Source: Bartonella harrusi (GTDB lineage Bacteria > Pseudomonadota > Alphaproteobacteria > Rhizobiales > Rhizobiaceae). From it: DNA of 64,000 bases. Positions 32,282 to 44,626 of the stretch are shown in pieces. Where the stretch lies: contig NZ_CP101114.1 of NCBI RefSeq assembly GCF_024297065.1, positions 2,171,185-2,235,184 of the forward strand, in the 5' to 3' direction. Both the position numbers and the translations under genes were made by a program. How positions within the stretch are numbered: the first letter of the stretch is position 1; each line of letters opens with the position of its first letter. The notes beneath the pieces were generated by a model, which saw nothing but the letters and a program-made list of their open reading frames with translations, was not told where the DNA came from and ran no database searches.

Positions 32282-34029
32282 CCAGCATTTTTCACTGGTA
32301 TTATAAAGACGCCGACGGTGTAAAAGAAAAAAAAGGGGAATATCATCACGATGATAACAACGATTGAGTTGATCAATTTTTTTTGTGCATAATGCAGCAG
32401 ATCAAGATCATCTTGCGTTTTTTCGAAGGGAGCATCACTCCAATCCGTTACAAGAGCAAAATGAATGGCACCTTTTGGATTGGAAAGAAAGTGTACTTCA
32501 AGATTACGCACTTGCTCATCAATAGACTCATGGGATGAAATAAGAGTAGGCACGACAACCATTGTGCGTGCATTTTTGGGAATCCCTTCTTTATATTCAT
32601 AACCAATGAGTTGTTTTGATGGAATAGTCCATGAAACAACAGTATTAAAGAAGGCAAAAGCCGCATCCATAACAGGAAAGAGCGCTAATGTGGTAAAGAA
32701 AATAGACATCCATGGCGCTATGCCAGATATCGATAATAGAAAATAAATTGTAAGCAAAAAAACAAAGGTTAAAAAAGAGACAGGAATTGCAATAGTTTTT
32801 ATCTGTAAAGAAGAGAAAGCTCGTGCCCATTTTGTAAACAGAGGAGGCGTGTATTTACAAGCTTTTTCAAAAGCATAGCGACCATCGTCAACAAGATACC
32901 AGCCAACAGAGGAATGATAATGATGAGAGGATTCTTTAGCAGAAGCGTATGCCATTTTTACAGCTTTTCGTGCAATTTCCCATTCACTAAGAGGCGAAAG
33001 ACGTGCAATTTTTTCAATGACTTGTCGATAGATATTGCGTGAGCGAGCATCAATTTCAGAAAAATCACTGTTTTCACGCAAAATAGAGTCTACAGAACTG
33101 ACAGTTTCAAACCATCCTGTCCAATCAACATCATCAATGGCTTTAAGGGAACGAACAATATTGCCCATGGTTACACCATCTGCTGCTTGGCGATTGTGTT
33201 CATCAGATGTTACAATTTCTAAGTTACTTTCTCGATTTTGTAATTGCTTTTCAAGCCAATTTAATGCGTTTGTTGAATCGACAGATGCGCTACGGAGACG
33301 ATAGAACAAATGCGTTGAAAAAGTTGGATCTACAGTAAATGGCTCATACTGCATAAAAAGTGTCTGTAATTTTGTTGTATTATCTGCGAGAGAAATTTTA
33401 TCCGCGACTTTATGAGCAAGATGGCGCATAGATCGTGTTTGTTCAATACGCTGTGAAAGACGACAAACATTTTCAATTAACAACATTTGTATGACAGAAG
33501 GGAGGGCCCATAATTCACCAATTTTAAGGGTACAAATTTCTTGAAACCCATTGATCATGGCAGTGAGTGTTTTTTGTGAAAATCCACTATCTTTATGGGC
33601 AATATAAAGCCAAGCTAAAGCAAAGATACGTGGTATATTTGTATCTTGTTTATAAACAGGAAGTTTTTTGATGAAGGAATTAGAGAGATTACGATGCAGT
33701 TGTTGTATCGTTTTGTCAATAGTATAATGATTATCAATGAGCCATTGGGCAGCTGGAGCAATCGTTTCATCATTCCAAGCAGCAATATCACTGGTCTGAA
33801 AAGCATGGAGAATAAGTTTGGCATTTTTTCTCAAGCTTTTGTGAAAATTGTTTTCTCCTTCATATTCAGGAAGTAAAATTTCTTTTTGAGACGCGATATC
33901 ATAGCCTAATTGATACAATTCACCTTGTGATTTATAAGTTGAACGAAGAGGAGAATTGGTTTTAATAAGATGATAGGTTTCGCTTTTTTGAGAAAAGAGA
34001 TAATTGATAAAGGATATTGTGCGTGCCAT
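32230..34029 (-). CDS. ndvB: Cyclic beta-1,2-glucan synthetase NdvB/ChvB, N-terminal part (frameshifted gene)
   Basis: This is the N-terminal portion of the same glucan synthetase. It starts MARTISFINYLFSQKSETYHL and contains a long helical cytoplasmic region, then two or more membrane segments near residues 410-465 (IPVSFLTFVFLLTIYFLLS and ISIFFTTLALFPVMDAAFAF-like sequence). It enters the glycosyltransferase domain with GIPKNARTMVVVPTLISSHESI near 485-510 and HFALVTDWSDAP near 530. After QKKLIN the frame shifts at the A8 tract; the last 50 residues up to ICY are out-of-frame and hydrophobic by chance. If the shift is real, the product is a truncated protein without a complete catalytic domain. 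Confidence 0.9.
   Translation of the reverse strand: MARTISFINYLFSQKSETYHLIKTNSPLRSTYKSQGELYQLGYDIASQKEILLPEYEGENNFHKSLRKNAKLILHAFQTSDIAAWNDETIAPAAQWLIDNHYTIDKTIQQLHRNLSNSFIKKLPVYKQDTNIPRIFALAWLYIAHKDSGFSQKTLTAMINGFQEICTLKIGELWALPSVIQMLLIENVCRLSQRIEQTRSMRHLAHKVADKISLADNTTKLQTLFMQYEPFTVDPTFSTHLFYRLRSASVDSTNALNWLEKQLQNRESNLEIVTSDEHNRQAADGVTMGNIVRSLKAIDDVDWTGWFETVSSVDSILRENSDFSEIDARSRNIYRQVIEKIARLSPLSEWEIARKAVKMAYASAKESSHHYHSSVGWYLVDDGRYAFEKACKYTPPLFTKWARAFSSLQIKTIAIPVSFLTFVFLLTIYFLLSISGIAPWMSIFFTTLALFPVMDAAFAFFNTVVSWTIPSKQLIGYEYKEGIPKNARTMVVVPTLISSHESIDEQVRNLEVHFLSNPKGAIHFALVTDWSDAPFEKTQDDLDLLHYAQKKLINSIVVIIVMIFPFFFFYTVGVFIIPVKNAGWDGSESEENFTNSICY
32377..32384 (-). other. ndvB: A8 tract at the ndvB frameshift
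   Basis: The plus strand shows eight T, that is eight A in the ndvB message. Upstream of it the frame reads LLHYAQKK; downstream the family-like reading IDQLNRCYHRDDIPLF requires one more A (or two fewer). Homopolymer tracts are classic sites of slippage, of phase variation and of sequencing error; sequence alone cannot tell which applies. Confidence 0.85.
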
Positions 34030-34184
34030 AATATTTTAAGTGCTGTTCAATTCCATTTTTTTACATTTAATAATCTATAAATACTTTATCTTAATAGTGA
34101 GGGATTGAGAGAAAAAAGTAAATTTTTTATTTTTCTTCTAAGAGTATTTGCAGAGATCATTGAAGAAAAAAACAAACAATTTCT

Positions 34185-34216
34185 TAAAAAAAGGTCGCTC
34201 AAAAGATGAGCGACCT
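34185..34216 (-). terminator. Intrinsic terminator after rpsA
   Basis: On the minus strand AAGGTCGCTCA pairs with TGAGCGACCTT (plus-strand arms 34191-34201 and 34207-34216) with a tight loop, followed by a T-run (the plus-strand A-run at 34185-34192). It lies about 35 bases after the rpsA stop and separates rpsA from ndvB. Confidence 0.9.
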
Positions 34217-34248
34217 TCGTTTTAAGAATTTATTTTAATGACTAAACA

Positions 34249-35949
34249 CTAATTTTGTTCTTGTTTTTTCAAAGCGGCACCAAGAATATCACCAAGAGAA
34301 GCCCCTGAATCTGTAGAACCATATTGTGCAACAGCTTCTTTTTCTTCGGCAATTTCTAAAGCTTTGATTGATACTGAAAGCTTGCGTGTTTTTTTATCAA
34401 ATGTGGTAATACGTGCATCAATTCTTTGACCAATTGAAAAACGTTCAGGGCGCTGCTCATCACGATCACGAGCCAAGTCAGCACGACGAATGGTTGTTTC
34501 GAGATTATGATCAATTAATTTTACATTGATATCATTTTCATTAACCGCAATAACTTCACACGTTACGACAGCCCCTTTGCGAAGTTCACCAGCGGCAGCA
34601 GCTTCTCCAACTTTATCGCTGGAGAGTTGCTTAATACCAAGAGAGATACGTTCTTTTTCCACGTCAACATCAAGAACCACAGCTTTAACAACATCACCTT
34701 TATTGTAACTATCAATGACCTGTTCACCCGGACGATTCCAATCAAGATCGGAAAGATGAACCATGCCATCAACATCACCTTCAAGCCCAATGAAGAGACC
34801 AAATTCTGTTTTGTTTTTGATCTCTCCTTCAATTTGTGAGTTGACAGGAAATTTATTTGCAAAAGCAATCCATGGATTTTCAAATGTTTGCTTTAAGCCA
34901 AGGGAAATACGTCGCTTAGAAGGATCAATTTCAAGAACCACAACTTCCACTTCTTGTGATGTGGAGAGAAGTTTTCCTGGATGCACATTTTTCTTTGTCC
35001 AACTCATTTCAGAAACGTGGATCAATCCCTCGATTCCTGGTTCTATTTCAACAAAACCACCGTAATCGGTAATATTAGTAACAGCACCAGTAATTTTGGT
35101 ACCAACGGGATATCGAGCGCTGATGGTTTCCCAAGGATCACTTTCAAGCTGTTTCATGCCAAGCGAAATGCGGTGTGTATCTTGATTGATACGAATAATT
35201 TGCACTTTAATCGTTTGACCAATTGTGAGGACTTCAGATGGGTGGTTAACACGGCGCCAAGCCATATCTGTAACATGCAAGAGGCCATCAATTCCGCCAA
35301 GATCAACAAAGGCACCATAATCAGTGATATTTTTAACAACACCTTCAACGATTTGGTTTTCTTCAAGATTTTGTACAATCTCTGAACGCTGTTCGGCGCG
35401 ACTTTCCTCTAAGACAGTACGACGTGAAACAACAATATTGCCTCGACGACGATCCATTTTTAAAATTTCAAAGGATTGTGAGTTGTGCATGAGAGGGGAA
35501 ACATCACGAATGGGTCGAATATCGACTTGGCTGCGAGGCAAGAAAGCAACAGCACCATCGAGATCGACTGTAAAACCTCCTTTAACTTGGCTAAATATAA
35601 CCCCATCAACGCGTGTGCCAGCATTGAATTTTTCTTCCAAACGAATCCAGCTTTCTTCGCGCCGTGCTTTTTCACGCGATAAGACGGCTTCACCCATGGC
35701 ATTTTCGATGCGTTCAATATAAACTTCAACTTCATCGCCGACTTTTAAGGAACCATCTTTTCCTTTAGCTCCAAATTCTTTGAGTGGAATACGTCCTTCG
35801 ACTTTAAGTCCAGCATCAATAATGGCCATGTCTTTTTCGATTGCAATGACACGACCTTTAACAACGGATCCTTCATTGAGATCATTGGTTTGAAAAGATT
35901 CTGTTAAAAGGGTTTCAAAATCCGCTGTTGTGGGATTGTATTGTGACAT
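34249..35949 (-). CDS. rpsA: 30S ribosomal protein S1
   Basis: S1 docks mRNA on the small ribosomal subunit. The protein has six S1 RNA-binding repeats; clear repeat starts are GSVVKGRVIAIEKDMAIIDAG near 22, GVIFSQVKGGFTVDLDGAVAFLP near 110, VVKNITDYGAFVDLGGIDGLLHVTD near 200, and GAVTNITDYGGFVEIEPGIEGLIHVSE near 285 (quoted in pieces of the same pattern). The C-terminus is a short acidic and glutamine-rich tail. The 566 residues are typical. AGGAGT stands before the ATG. It follows cmk, as usual in alphaproteobacteria, with a 146-base leader between them. Confidence 0.98.
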   Translation of the reverse strand: MSQYNPTTADFETLLTESFQTNDLNEGSVVKGRVIAIEKDMAIIDAGLKVEGRIPLKEFGAKGKDGSLKVGDEVEVYIERIENAMGEAVLSREKARREESWIRLEEKFNAGTRVDGVIFSQVKGGFTVDLDGAVAFLPRSQVDIRPIRDVSPLMHNSQSFEILKMDRRRGNIVVSRRTVLEESRAEQRSEIVQNLEENQIVEGVVKNITDYGAFVDLGGIDGLLHVTDMAWRRVNHPSEVLTIGQTIKVQIIRINQDTHRISLGMKQLESDPWETISARYPVGTKITGAVTNITDYGGFVEIEPGIEGLIHVSEMSWTKKNVHPGKLLSTSQEVEVVVLEIDPSKRRISLGLKQTFENPWIAFANKFPVNSQIEGEIKNKTEFGLFIGLEGDVDGMVHLSDLDWNRPGEQVIDSYNKGDVVKAVVLDVDVEKERISLGIKQLSSDKVGEAAAAGELRKGAVVTCEVIAVNENDINVKLIDHNLETTIRRADLARDRDEQRPERFSIGQRIDARITTFDKKTRKLSVSIKALEIAEEKEAVAQYGSTDSGASLGDILGAALKKQEQN

Positions 35950-35983
35950 AAGAACTCCTGATACATACCTTCATTTAAAAGGT

Positions 35984-36074
35984 ATAAGCGCTAGGTTAGT
36001 GTTAACACGGATGACTTCCTACCTTTTTTCTTAATATAATTATTCTTAATATAAGAAGAAAAATAAGCGCTAGG
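35984..36074. repeat. Direct 12-base repeat in the cmk-rpsA gap
   Basis: ATAAGCGCTAGG occurs at 35984-35995 and again at 36063-36074. Each copy contains the palindrome AGCGCT. The pair lies in the leader region of rpsA and could be a protein-binding site or part of a leader fold; S1 synthesis is autoregulated in other bacteria. No known motif was matched. Confidence 0.4.
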
Positions 36075-36095
36075 ATGAAAATCACCTTGACGACT

Positions 36096-38137
<2,042 letters not shown>

Positions 38138-38255
38138 TCATGAGAAAATCTATGTGGAACGAGGGATTTATCTTTGACAAAGACATTATTTTTCGATTAA
38201 GGACCGTAAAATTTATCTTTTAACGCAATTGTAGTTAATCAAAGAGGGATGGTTC

Positions 38256-38639
38256 ATGGCAAAACAAGAACTTGGAACGAAGCGTATTGATCCAGAAACA
38301 GGAAAAAAGTTTTATGATCTTAATCGCGACCCCATTGTATCACCTTATACGGGAATTTCTTATCCGCGCTCTTATTTTGAAGTTGCAGCAGCTGAAGCGA
38401 GTAATGAAGAAGAAGTTGATGCGGAAGAACTTGATACAGCACTTGAAAAATCTGCCTTTATGCTTCTTGAAGAGGACGATGACGATTCTAAAGATGATGA
38501 TCTTCCTGATTTGGAAGATAGTGATGTGGATCTTGGTGATGACGATGATACGTTTTTATCTCACGATGAAGAAGATGATGATGACGATGACGTGACGGGT
38601 ATTATCGGAGGTGGTGTTTCTAACGATGACGATCTATAA
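38256..38639 (+). CDS. TIGR02300 family (FYDLN-acid) protein
   Basis: This is a conserved alphaproteobacterial protein of unknown function. The N-terminal half has the family signature LGTKRIDPETGKKFYDLNRD followed by PIVSPYTGISYPRSYF. The C-terminal half, from about residue 55, is extremely acidic, with long runs of aspartate and glutamate and low complexity. Total length is 127 residues. It sits alone, divergent from aroA. The acidic tail suggests interaction with a basic partner, but this is a guess. Confidence 0.9.
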   Translation: MAKQELGTKRIDPETGKKFYDLNRDPIVSPYTGISYPRSYFEVAAAEASNEEEVDAEELDTALEKSAFMLLEEDDDDSKDDDLPDLEDSDVDLGDDDDTFLSHDEEDDDDDDVTGIIGGGVSNDDDL

Positions 38640-38761
38640 GAGAAGTTAAGAGGGGCTTCTTTTGATTGAATATAAATTTTTCTTGATCTTCGATTTTTCT
38701 CGTTCTAGAAAATCACATTGAGAGTATTTTTATCCTTTTTGGAGATGGTCTGTCTTTATAT

Positions 38762-38837
<76 letters not shown>

Positions 38838-39285
38838 AAAAGAAACAAATTTTTATAAGCAAAGCATCATCATTGATAACAGAAATTGATACATTTTAAG
38901 GGATGCAGTTGTGGTTAGTACTGCTCTCCTTGTAATTTTTTAATCATTCTTAAAACAATATTTATTTGCGGTTTTTGACCTACTTATAGAATTTTACTGG
39001 CATAGAAGGGAAAAATAAGTGCGTGATATTTATCGGATGCCTATGAAAAGGCGCCTTTTTATCCCAATGACATCATGTGTAAAAAAAACAGCTGTAAAAA
39101 CTCTTAAAAGAAGCTTTATGAGAGTATGAAAAATACTGTCGCATGAGGTTTTATGTTTAACTTCGAATTTTGTGATTTAAATGTCTCAAAAGAGGTATTT
39201 TTTTCTTTTTTATGCATGCGCTCTTGTTTTTAAGGTTTGCTTGCAGCAAAACAAAGAAAATGGAATTATTTGAGGGGAAAAAATA
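38838..39285. other. Gap between tRNA-Ala and ilvD
   Basis: The sequence is AT-rich and no ORF has coding character. It presumably holds the ilvD promoter, and a leader may exist, but no leader peptide rich in branched-chain residues and no attenuator hairpin was recognised. Confidence 0.4.
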
Positions 39286-41124
39286 ATGCCTTCTTACCGT
39301 TCAAGAATATCGACTCATGGGCGCAATATGGCTGGGGCCCGTGGTCTTTGGCGTGCAACAGGGATGAAAGATAGCGATTTTGGTAAACCCATTATCGCCA
39401 TTGCCAATTCTTTTACGCAATTTGTACCAGGGCATGTCCATTTAAAAGATCTTGGACAACTGGTGGCAGATCAGATCGCTGTCGCTGGTGGTGTTGCGAA
39501 AGAGTTTAACACAATTGCTGTAGATGATGGAATTGCTATGGGGCATGATGGGATGCTTTATTCCTTGCCTTCGCGTGAAATTATTGCGGATTCTGTTGAA
39601 TATATGGTCAATGCTCATTGTGCTGATGCGCTTGTCTGTATTTCCAATTGTGACAAAATTACACCTGGTATGTTAATGGCTTCTTTGCGATTGAATATTC
39701 CAACAATTTTTATTTCAGGTGGTCCTATGGAAGCCGGTAAGATTAAATGGAAAGGCCAAGATCTTACTGTTGACTTAGTTGATGCAATGATTGCTGCGGC
39801 TTCAGAGCAGAATTCAGAAGAAGAAATTGCGGAAATAGAACGCGCTGCTTGTCCTACATGTGGTTCTTGTTCAGGGATGTTTACAGCAAATTCTATGAAT
39901 TGTTTGACCGAAGCATTAGGGCTTTCTCTTCCTGGAAACGGGTCAGTATTAGCGACCCATGCAGATCGACGAATGCTTTTTGAAGAAGCTGGACGACAGA
40001 TTGTTGCGCTGGTCAAGCGTTACTATGAAAAAGGTGATGAAACAGTTTTGCCGCGTTCTATTGCTTCACGCAAGGCTTTTGAAAATGCAATGACCGTAGA
40101 TATTTCCATGGGGGGATCAACCAATACTGTCTTACATCTTTTGGCAGCAGCGCAAGAAGCTGAGGTCAATTTTACCATGACGGATATCGATCGTCTTTCA
40201 CGTCGTGTTCCTGTTTTATGCAAGGTTGCCCCTGCTGTTGCCAATGTTCATATGGAGGATGTTCATCGTGCTGGTGGTATTATGGGGCTTTTAGGAGAAT
40301 TGGATGCAGCGGGTCTCATTGATACATCGACTTACACAGTTCATGCGAAAACGATGAAAGAAGCTCTTGAGCACTGGGATGTGAAACAGGCACATGAAAC
40401 AGTGATTCATGAATTTTATCGTGCAGCTCCAGGGGGTATTCCAACACAAACAGCTTTTAGTCAATTTTGTCGCTATGATACTCTTGATCTTGATCGTAAA
40501 AAAGGTGTCATTCGGGATAGAGAACATGCTTATTCGCAAGATGGGGGGTTGGCGGTTCTTTATGGAAATCTTGCAGAAGATGGCTGTATTGTAAAAACAG
40601 CAGGTGTTGATCAGTCGATTTTAACTTTTAAAGGCCCAGCAAAGATTTTTGAGAGTCAGGATTCAGCTGTTGTAGCAATCTTGAATGATAAAATTCAATC
40701 AGGTGATATTGTTTTAATCCGCTACGAGGGGCCTCGTGGTGGACCTGGAATGCAAGAAATGCTCTATCCAACGAGCTATCTCAAATCCAAAGGATTAGGA
40801 AAAGTTTGTGCGCTTATAACGGATGGTCGTTTTTCAGGGGGAAGTTCAGGGCTTTCTATAGGGCATATTTCACCAGAAGCTGCTGAAGGAGGAGCAATTG
40901 CTTTGGTCGAAGAGGGGGATATTATAGAAATAGATATTCCCAATCGCACCATTCATATATTGATTGATGCTGCTGAGATGGTGCATCGTCGTGCCAAAAT
41001 GGAAGCAAAAGGAAAGACAGCTTGGCAACCCACAGAAGTGCGTAAACGTAAGGTCTCAAAGGCTCTCAAAGCGTATGCAGCAATGACGACTTCTGCTTCT
41101 AAAGGAGCGGTTCGTAGCATTTGA
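39286..41124 (+). CDS. ilvD: Dihydroxy-acid dehydratase (IlvD)
   Basis: IlvD is an iron-sulfur enzyme that dehydrates dihydroxy acids to the keto-acid precursors of valine, isoleucine and leucine. Motifs include [13 protein letters not shown] [15 protein letters not shown] near 120-135, [19 protein letters not shown] near 193-211, and the C-terminal [15 protein letters not shown] and [20 protein letters not shown]. The cluster cysteines are intact. The 612 residues are exactly family-sized. It stands alone here; the other branched-chain genes are not in the window. Confidence 0.97.
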   Translation: MPSYRSRISTHGRNMAGARGLWRATGMKDSDFGKPIIAIANSFTQFVPGHVHLKDLGQLVADQIAVAGGVAKEFNTIAVDDGIAMGHDGMLYSLPSREIIADSVEYMVNAHCADALVCISNCDKITPGMLMASLRLNIPTIFISGGPMEAGKIKWKGQDLTVDLVDAMIAAASEQNSEEEIAEIERAACPTCGSCSGMFTANSMNCLTEALGLSLPGNGSVLATHADRRMLFEEAGRQIVALVKRYYEKGDETVLPRSIASRKAFENAMTVDISMGGSTNTVLHLLAAAQEAEVNFTMTDIDRLSRRVPVLCKVAPAVANVHMEDVHRAGGIMGLLGELDAAGLIDTSTYTVHAKTMKEALEHWDVKQAHETVIHEFYRAAPGGIPTQTAFSQFCRYDTLDLDRKKGVIRDREHAYSQDGGLAVLYGNLAEDGCIVKTAGVDQSILTFKGPAKIFESQDSAVVAILNDKIQSGDIVLIRYEGPRGGPGMQEMLYPTSYLKSKGLGKVCALITDGRFSGGSSGLSIGHISPEAAEGGAIALVEEGDIIEIDIPNRTIHILIDAAEMVHRRAKMEAKGKTAWQPTEVRKRKVSKALKAYAAMTTSASKGAVRSI

Positions 41125-41309
41125 CTATGGTAAAAAAATTTATTTTATGAAGGAGTGTTTTTTTTAAATGAGAGCATTTCTTGCATGGTATTCCAGTGGC
41201 TCGTTTGATGCGCTTAGACGGCGTATTTCAAGCGATTGTAAAGATGATTTAAAATTACAGTGGATTTTGTTTTTTCGTATGAGAAGCTAAATATTATAAC
41301 ATCAATATA
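41125..41309 (+). other. Gap after ilvD with a possible 40-residue ORF
   Basis: 41168-41290 could encode a 40-residue peptide beginning MRAFLAWYSSGSFDALRRR. An AAGGAG lies 13 bases before it, rather far. No family was recognised and the ORF ends just before the repeat boundary at 41310, so it may be a remnant of a gene cut by the repeat. Confidence 0.25.
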
Positions 41310-41605
41310 TTGATTTATAAAGATAACTTATCGTCTTATCTCTTAAATTAGTCCTCCGAAAATTGTAATATTTTCTCATCTCAAGCCTTTTATATTCAAT
41401 CAATTAAAATCACTTGCTTGCGCATCACAAGCGGGGTTGATGTATGGGTAAAAATCCGTTGAGAGAGGAGTAAAAATGCCTGTTTGAATTGTTTTAATGC
41501 AAGGGCTGTTGGAACATTGGGGCAAGCAAACACAATGAAGGTACAGGTTTGTGACTCTTACACGCAGGATCTTTTCGAATGCTGATCAATATACCTTGAA
41601 ATAAG
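41310..41605 (+). repeat. Integrase-derived repeat, copy 3
   Basis: The unit starts at the shared boundary TTGATTTATAA, runs through the conserved upstream block, and enters an eroded integrase N-terminus near ATG 41476. Recognisable pieces are an LMQGLLEHWGK-like reading and a later segment corresponding to HKRKDGGAQWIY in other copies. It breaks off near 41600, before mutS. Only the first fifth of the integrase remains. Confidence 0.7.
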
Positions 41606-41678
41606 GAGTAATAATAATGCGAATAAGTAATTATGCATTACGAATAATCATGAAACAGCACTTTGTTTAGTTTTTCTA

Positions 41679-44420
41679 TCAGGGATGATTTTTTTCAAGT
41701 TGTTTGAGGTGATAGAGTGCCTCTAAAGCTTGCTTAGGAGAGAGTTCATCGGGATGGATATTTTTTAAAGCTTCATGAAGTGCACAATGTTTATTTGTTG
41801 TATTATCTACGGGAGATGTCGCTTGAAGGGAAAAGAGCGGGAGGTCATCAATTAATTTATGTCCTTTTCCAGCCATTTCACCTTGTTCTAATTGGTGGAG
41901 AACATCTGTAGCACGTGTAATAACCGCCTTGGGAAGTCCAGCAAGTTTTGCAACTTGTACGCCGTACGATCTATCGGCAGCTCCTTTTGTAACTTCATGA
42001 AGAAAAATCACATCACCATCCCAATTTTTTACTTTCATTGTTACATTATGAAGGCGATCAAGTTTTTGGGTGAGAGCTGTCATTTCATGAAAATGTGTAG
42101 CGAGAATAGCACGGCAGTGATTAACTTCATGAAGATATTCAACAGCGGCCCAAGCAATAGAAAGCCCATCAAAAGTCGATGTGCCGCGTCCAATTTCGTC
42201 AAGAATAACCAGGGAATGACTACTCGCATGATTAAGAATCGTTGCTGTTTCGACCATTTCCATCATAAAAGTTGAACGTCCGCGTGCAAGATCATCAGAA
42301 GCACCAACACGACTAAACAAACGATCAACAACGCCAATATGCGCTGTCGTCGCTGGAACGAAAGAACCCATTTGTGCCATAATAGCAATAAGAGCGTTTT
42401 GCCGCAAAAAGGTTGATTTCCCTCCCATATTGGGACCTGTCAAAAGCCAAATAGCTGCATATTGTTGATTTTCTTGCACAGAGAGATCACAGTGATTGGT
42501 AACAAATGGTTCTGCTGCTTGCTTTCGTAGTGCTTGCTCTACGACAGGATGGCGCCCTGCCATGATATGAAAGGTAAGTGATTGATCAACTTTAGGACGA
42601 CAATATCCTTGTTCTTCAGCAAGATGCGCTAAAGCAACAGTGACGTCTAAAACAGCGAGTGCTTCAGAGGCTTTACGAATAAAATCAACCTGTTCGGTCA
42701 TTTCATGAACAAGAGTCTCAAAAATTTCTAATTCGAGTGTGAGTGCATGGTTAGCGGCATGAGCAATACGGCTTTCAAGGTCGGCAAGCTCTGTTGTGGT
42801 AAAGCGCATAGCATTTGCCATTGTTTGTCTATGGATAAAACGGGCTTTAGCTTGTGGGCTATTTGTAAGAGCAGACGCTTGTCCATTGGTTACTTCAATG
42901 AAATAGCCTAGAATATTGTTATGTTTGATTTTGAGCGCCTTAATATCTGTTTCTTGAGCATATTGTGCTTGAAGTTCAGCAATAACACGGCGAGATTCAT
43001 CACGCAGAGCACGCATTTCATCGAGCTCTTTACGGTATTGAGGGCGAATAAAACCACCATCACGTTTAAGGAGAGGAAGGTCATCCGCTAACGCCTGTTC
43101 AAGATGTAAATGCAAAGCGGTAGGGAGGTGTGAAAAAATCTGTTGTACGTCACTTATTTCTTGAGGAAGCAATTCATTGTTGAGAAGCTGATGAAGTTCA
43201 CGAATGATTTCAAAGCCGCGCTGGATTGTCGCCATATCACGGGGTCCCCCTCTACCAAGAGCTAACCGAGAAACTGCGCGTGGCATATCTGGTCCCCCTT
43301 TTAAAGTTAACTTTATGGTTTCTGCAAGGGATGGGTTGCGTAGAAAAAAGTCGATGGAATCTAGACGTTTATCAATAGCCGCAGGTGTGGTGAGAGGAGC
43401 AATAAGACGATCAACAAGGAGGCGAGATCCCCCTCCTGTTACGGTACGGTCAATAGCTTTTAATAAACTACCATCGCGTTGACCAGATGTTGTTCGAATA
43501 AGCTCAAGATTCATTCTAGTTGCTGCATCAATGAAAAGGGTCGCACTTTCATTTTGACGTTCAGGACGCATGAGAGGAGGGCGATGGGTGATTTGCGTTT
43601 TTTCAATATAACGAATGGCAGCAGCGATTGCGGAGAGTTCGGGGCGTGAATAATCGGCAACGCCTTCAAGGGTTGAGAGTTGAAAATAACTACAAATATC
43701 GCGTTCAGCAGTAATGACATCAAAGAGATTAATGGGTTGAGGCGAAATGATGCGACCAAGAACATCAAAAAGTGATTTGTGGGATTTATCATGAAAAAAA
43801 GCGTCAGCGACAATGATTTCTTGAGGATCCACGCGCATAATATCTGCTAAAAGCTTTTCATTGCGGCTTTCCATGACACGAAAGATGCCTGTTGAAATAT
43901 CAATCCAGGAAAGGGCAAATTCCTCTCCATCGCTGGTTTTTATACGGGCAAGTGTCATCAGATAATTTGCACGCGTTGGATCAAGGAGCTTTTCTTCTGT
44001 TATGGTCCCAGGTGTGACAAGACGAACGACATCGCGCCGAACAACCGATTTTGCCCCGCGTTTTTTTGCTTCTGCAGGATCTTCTGTCTGTTCACAAACA
44101 GCAACACGATAGCCGCAGGCAATAAGTTTTTGCAAATAATCATCAGCAGTATGAACGGGAACACCACACATAGGAATATCTTCACCCAAATGTTTTCCGC
44201 GTGTTGTAAGTGTGATTCCTAAAGCTTGAGCGGCTTCAATTGCATCATTAAAAAACAACTCATAAAAATCCCCCATTCTATAAAAGAGAAGCGAATCATT
44301 ATTAACTGCTTTGATTTCTATGTATTGCTCCATCATAGGTGTGAGGCGCTGTTGATGAAGAGCAGGTGAGGGGGTAGGCTGTGGAACTAAATTATTGTTA
44401 TGATCACTTATCTTATCCAT
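41679..44420 (-). CDS. mutS: DNA mismatch repair protein MutS
   Basis: MutS recognises mismatches and starts repair. The N-terminal mismatch-binding motif GDFYELF is at residues 50-56, with the conserved Phe-x-Glu at F52 and E54. The C-terminal ATPase has Walker [14 protein letters not shown] near 655-667 and Walker [19 protein letters not shown] near 735. A C-terminal dimerisation helix-turn-helix region follows ([16 protein letters not shown]). The 913 residues match Rhizobiales MutS. It is divergent from maeB, which is also the usual neighbour in related genomes as far as I recall. Confidence 0.98.
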   Translation of the reverse strand: MDKISDHNNNLVPQPTPSPALHQQRLTPMMEQYIEIKAVNNDSLLFYRMGDFYELFFNDAIEAAQALGITLTTRGKHLGEDIPMCGVPVHTADDYLQKLIACGYRVAVCEQTEDPAEAKKRGAKSVVRRDVVRLVTPGTITEEKLLDPTRANYLMTLARIKTSDGEEFALSWIDISTGIFRVMESRNEKLLADIMRVDPQEIIVADAFFHDKSHKSLFDVLGRIISPQPINLFDVITAERDICSYFQLSTLEGVADYSRPELSAIAAAIRYIEKTQITHRPPLMRPERQNESATLFIDAATRMNLELIRTTSGQRDGSLLKAIDRTVTGGGSRLLVDRLIAPLTTPAAIDKRLDSIDFFLRNPSLAETIKLTLKGGPDMPRAVSRLALGRGGPRDMATIQRGFEIIRELHQLLNNELLPQEISDVQQIFSHLPTALHLHLEQALADDLPLLKRDGGFIRPQYRKELDEMRALRDESRRVIAELQAQYAQETDIKALKIKHNNILGYFIEVTNGQASALTNSPQAKARFIHRQTMANAMRFTTTELADLESRIAHAANHALTLELEIFETLVHEMTEQVDFIRKASEALAVLDVTVALAHLAEEQGYCRPKVDQSLTFHIMAGRHPVVEQALRKQAAEPFVTNHCDLSVQENQQYAAIWLLTGPNMGGKSTFLRQNALIAIMAQMGSFVPATTAHIGVVDRLFSRVGASDDLARGRSTFMMEMVETATILNHASSHSLVILDEIGRGTSTFDGLSIAWAAVEYLHEVNHCRAILATHFHEMTALTQKLDRLHNVTMKVKNWDGDVIFLHEVTKGAADRSYGVQVAKLAGLPKAVITRATDVLHQLEQGEMAGKGHKLIDDLPLFSLQATSPVDNTTNKHCALHEALKNIHPDELSPKQALEALYHLKQLEKNHP

Positions 44421-44626
44421 TTTTGTGCGCTTGTCTCTTGCAAATGAGGCTTTGATACCCTTTTTTGTTTACTTCAATGTTTATCTTCATTATCCCTAAA
44501 TTAAAACGTATGATCCGCTCTGTTAAAGAAAGCATAACGATTTATAACATATGAATCAAATTTTAAAATCGGACAATGACGCACATTTAGAGCAGAATTT
44601 ACACTGTTTTTGGAAAGCTAAATGAG

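Noticed and set aside
32448..32830. Short ORFs near the ndvB frameshift
   Set aside because: They are off-frame readings within the N-terminal ndvB part; the downstream true frame is explained by the A8 shift.
38461..38600. GAT/GAC-rich tract considered as a DNA repeat
   Set aside because: It encodes the acidic tail of the TIGR02300 protein in frame; codons vary, so it is selected at the protein level.
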